Below, piece after piece: positions 5,803-5,852 of a stretch of DNA of 5,852 nt. Numbering within the stretch: the stretch's first letter is position 1; the number at the start of each line of letters is the position of its first letter. Source of the DNA: Alistipes sp. CAG:268 (GTDB lineage: Bacteria; Bacteroidota; Bacteroidia; Bacteroidales; Rikenellaceae). Under the pieces are notes generated by a model that did no database searches, had not been told where the DNA came from, and saw only the letters and a list, made by a program, of their open reading frames with translations. The DNA is taken from positions 7,878 to 13,729 of the forward strand of contig FR891996.1 of NCBI GenBank assembly GCA_000434235.1, read 5' to 3'. Position numbers and translations under genes: made by a program.

Positions 5803-5852
5803 GCGCCGGCTTCGGACGGCAGGGTGTACGCGAAGCGGCGGCCGGTAATCCG
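5793..5852 (-). CDS. 3' end of a convergent gene, function unknown
   Basis: Read on the minus strand, the last 60 bases form an open frame of 19 codons closed by TGA (complement of 5793-5795). The peptide RITGRRFAYTLPSEAGAKQ uses the GC-ending codons preferred by the other genes (acc, ggc, cgc, ttc, tac, ctg, tcc, gcc). It stops exactly at the edge of the hairpin, where the end of a converging gene is expected. The fragment is too short to name a family. The evidence is codon use and position only, so a chance frame is possible. Confidence 0.45.
   Translation of the reverse strand, partial: RITGRRFAYTLPSEAGAKQ

Noticed and set aside
5765..5848. A 27-codon plus-strand frame starting ATG at 5765
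   Set aside because: It begins just before and runs through the GNRA-capped hairpin, is Arg/Gly-rich, and competes with a minus-strand frame that has better codon use.

Overview
The window looks like chromosomal DNA from a GC-rich member of the Bacteroidota, most likely Alistipes or a close relative in the Rikenellaceae (inference; no marker gene here proves the genus). The clues are -7 boxes of the Bacteroidota type (TAnnTTTG) in front of three genes, start codons mostly without a Shine-Dalgarno sequence, a FadL/OmpP1-type outer-membrane protein in the Bacteroidota style, an archaeal/eukaryotic-type prolyl-tRNA synthetase, and an ECF sigma factor of a kind common in this phylum. The coding regions are strongly GC-rich at third codon positions.

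Layout: (1) 1-275, the 3' end of a gene encoding a Gly/Ser/Asn/Arg-rich protein that finishes in three 12-residue repeats; (2) 297-1973, an outer-membrane beta-barrel gene 21 bases downstream and probably in the same operon; (3) 1974-2140, a GC-rich hairpin, a textbook intrinsic terminator, and, directly after its T-tract, the -7 box for the next gene; (4) 2141-3625, proS, closed by a second strong terminator; (5) 3808-4707, a cation diffusion facilitator (probably zinc) with its own promoter; (6) 4708-4953, a 246-base intergenic region with a well-spaced promoter and a long structured leader; (7) 4954-5538, an ECF sigma factor, followed at 5602-5751 by a 49-codon acidic ORF and then a GNRA-capped hairpin; (8) 5793-5852, the last 19 codons of a probable convergent gene on the minus strand.

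Most of the window is housekeeping or envelope content in separate transcription units. No mobile element, CRISPR array, tRNA, rRNA or phage gene was seen. The parts least explained by known families are the small acidic ORF next to the sigma factor (a possible regulator), the structured leader with a hairpin around the sigma factor's ribosome-binding region, and the RGG-like repeat tail of the first gene. I saw no clear sign of a wholly new multi-gene system.
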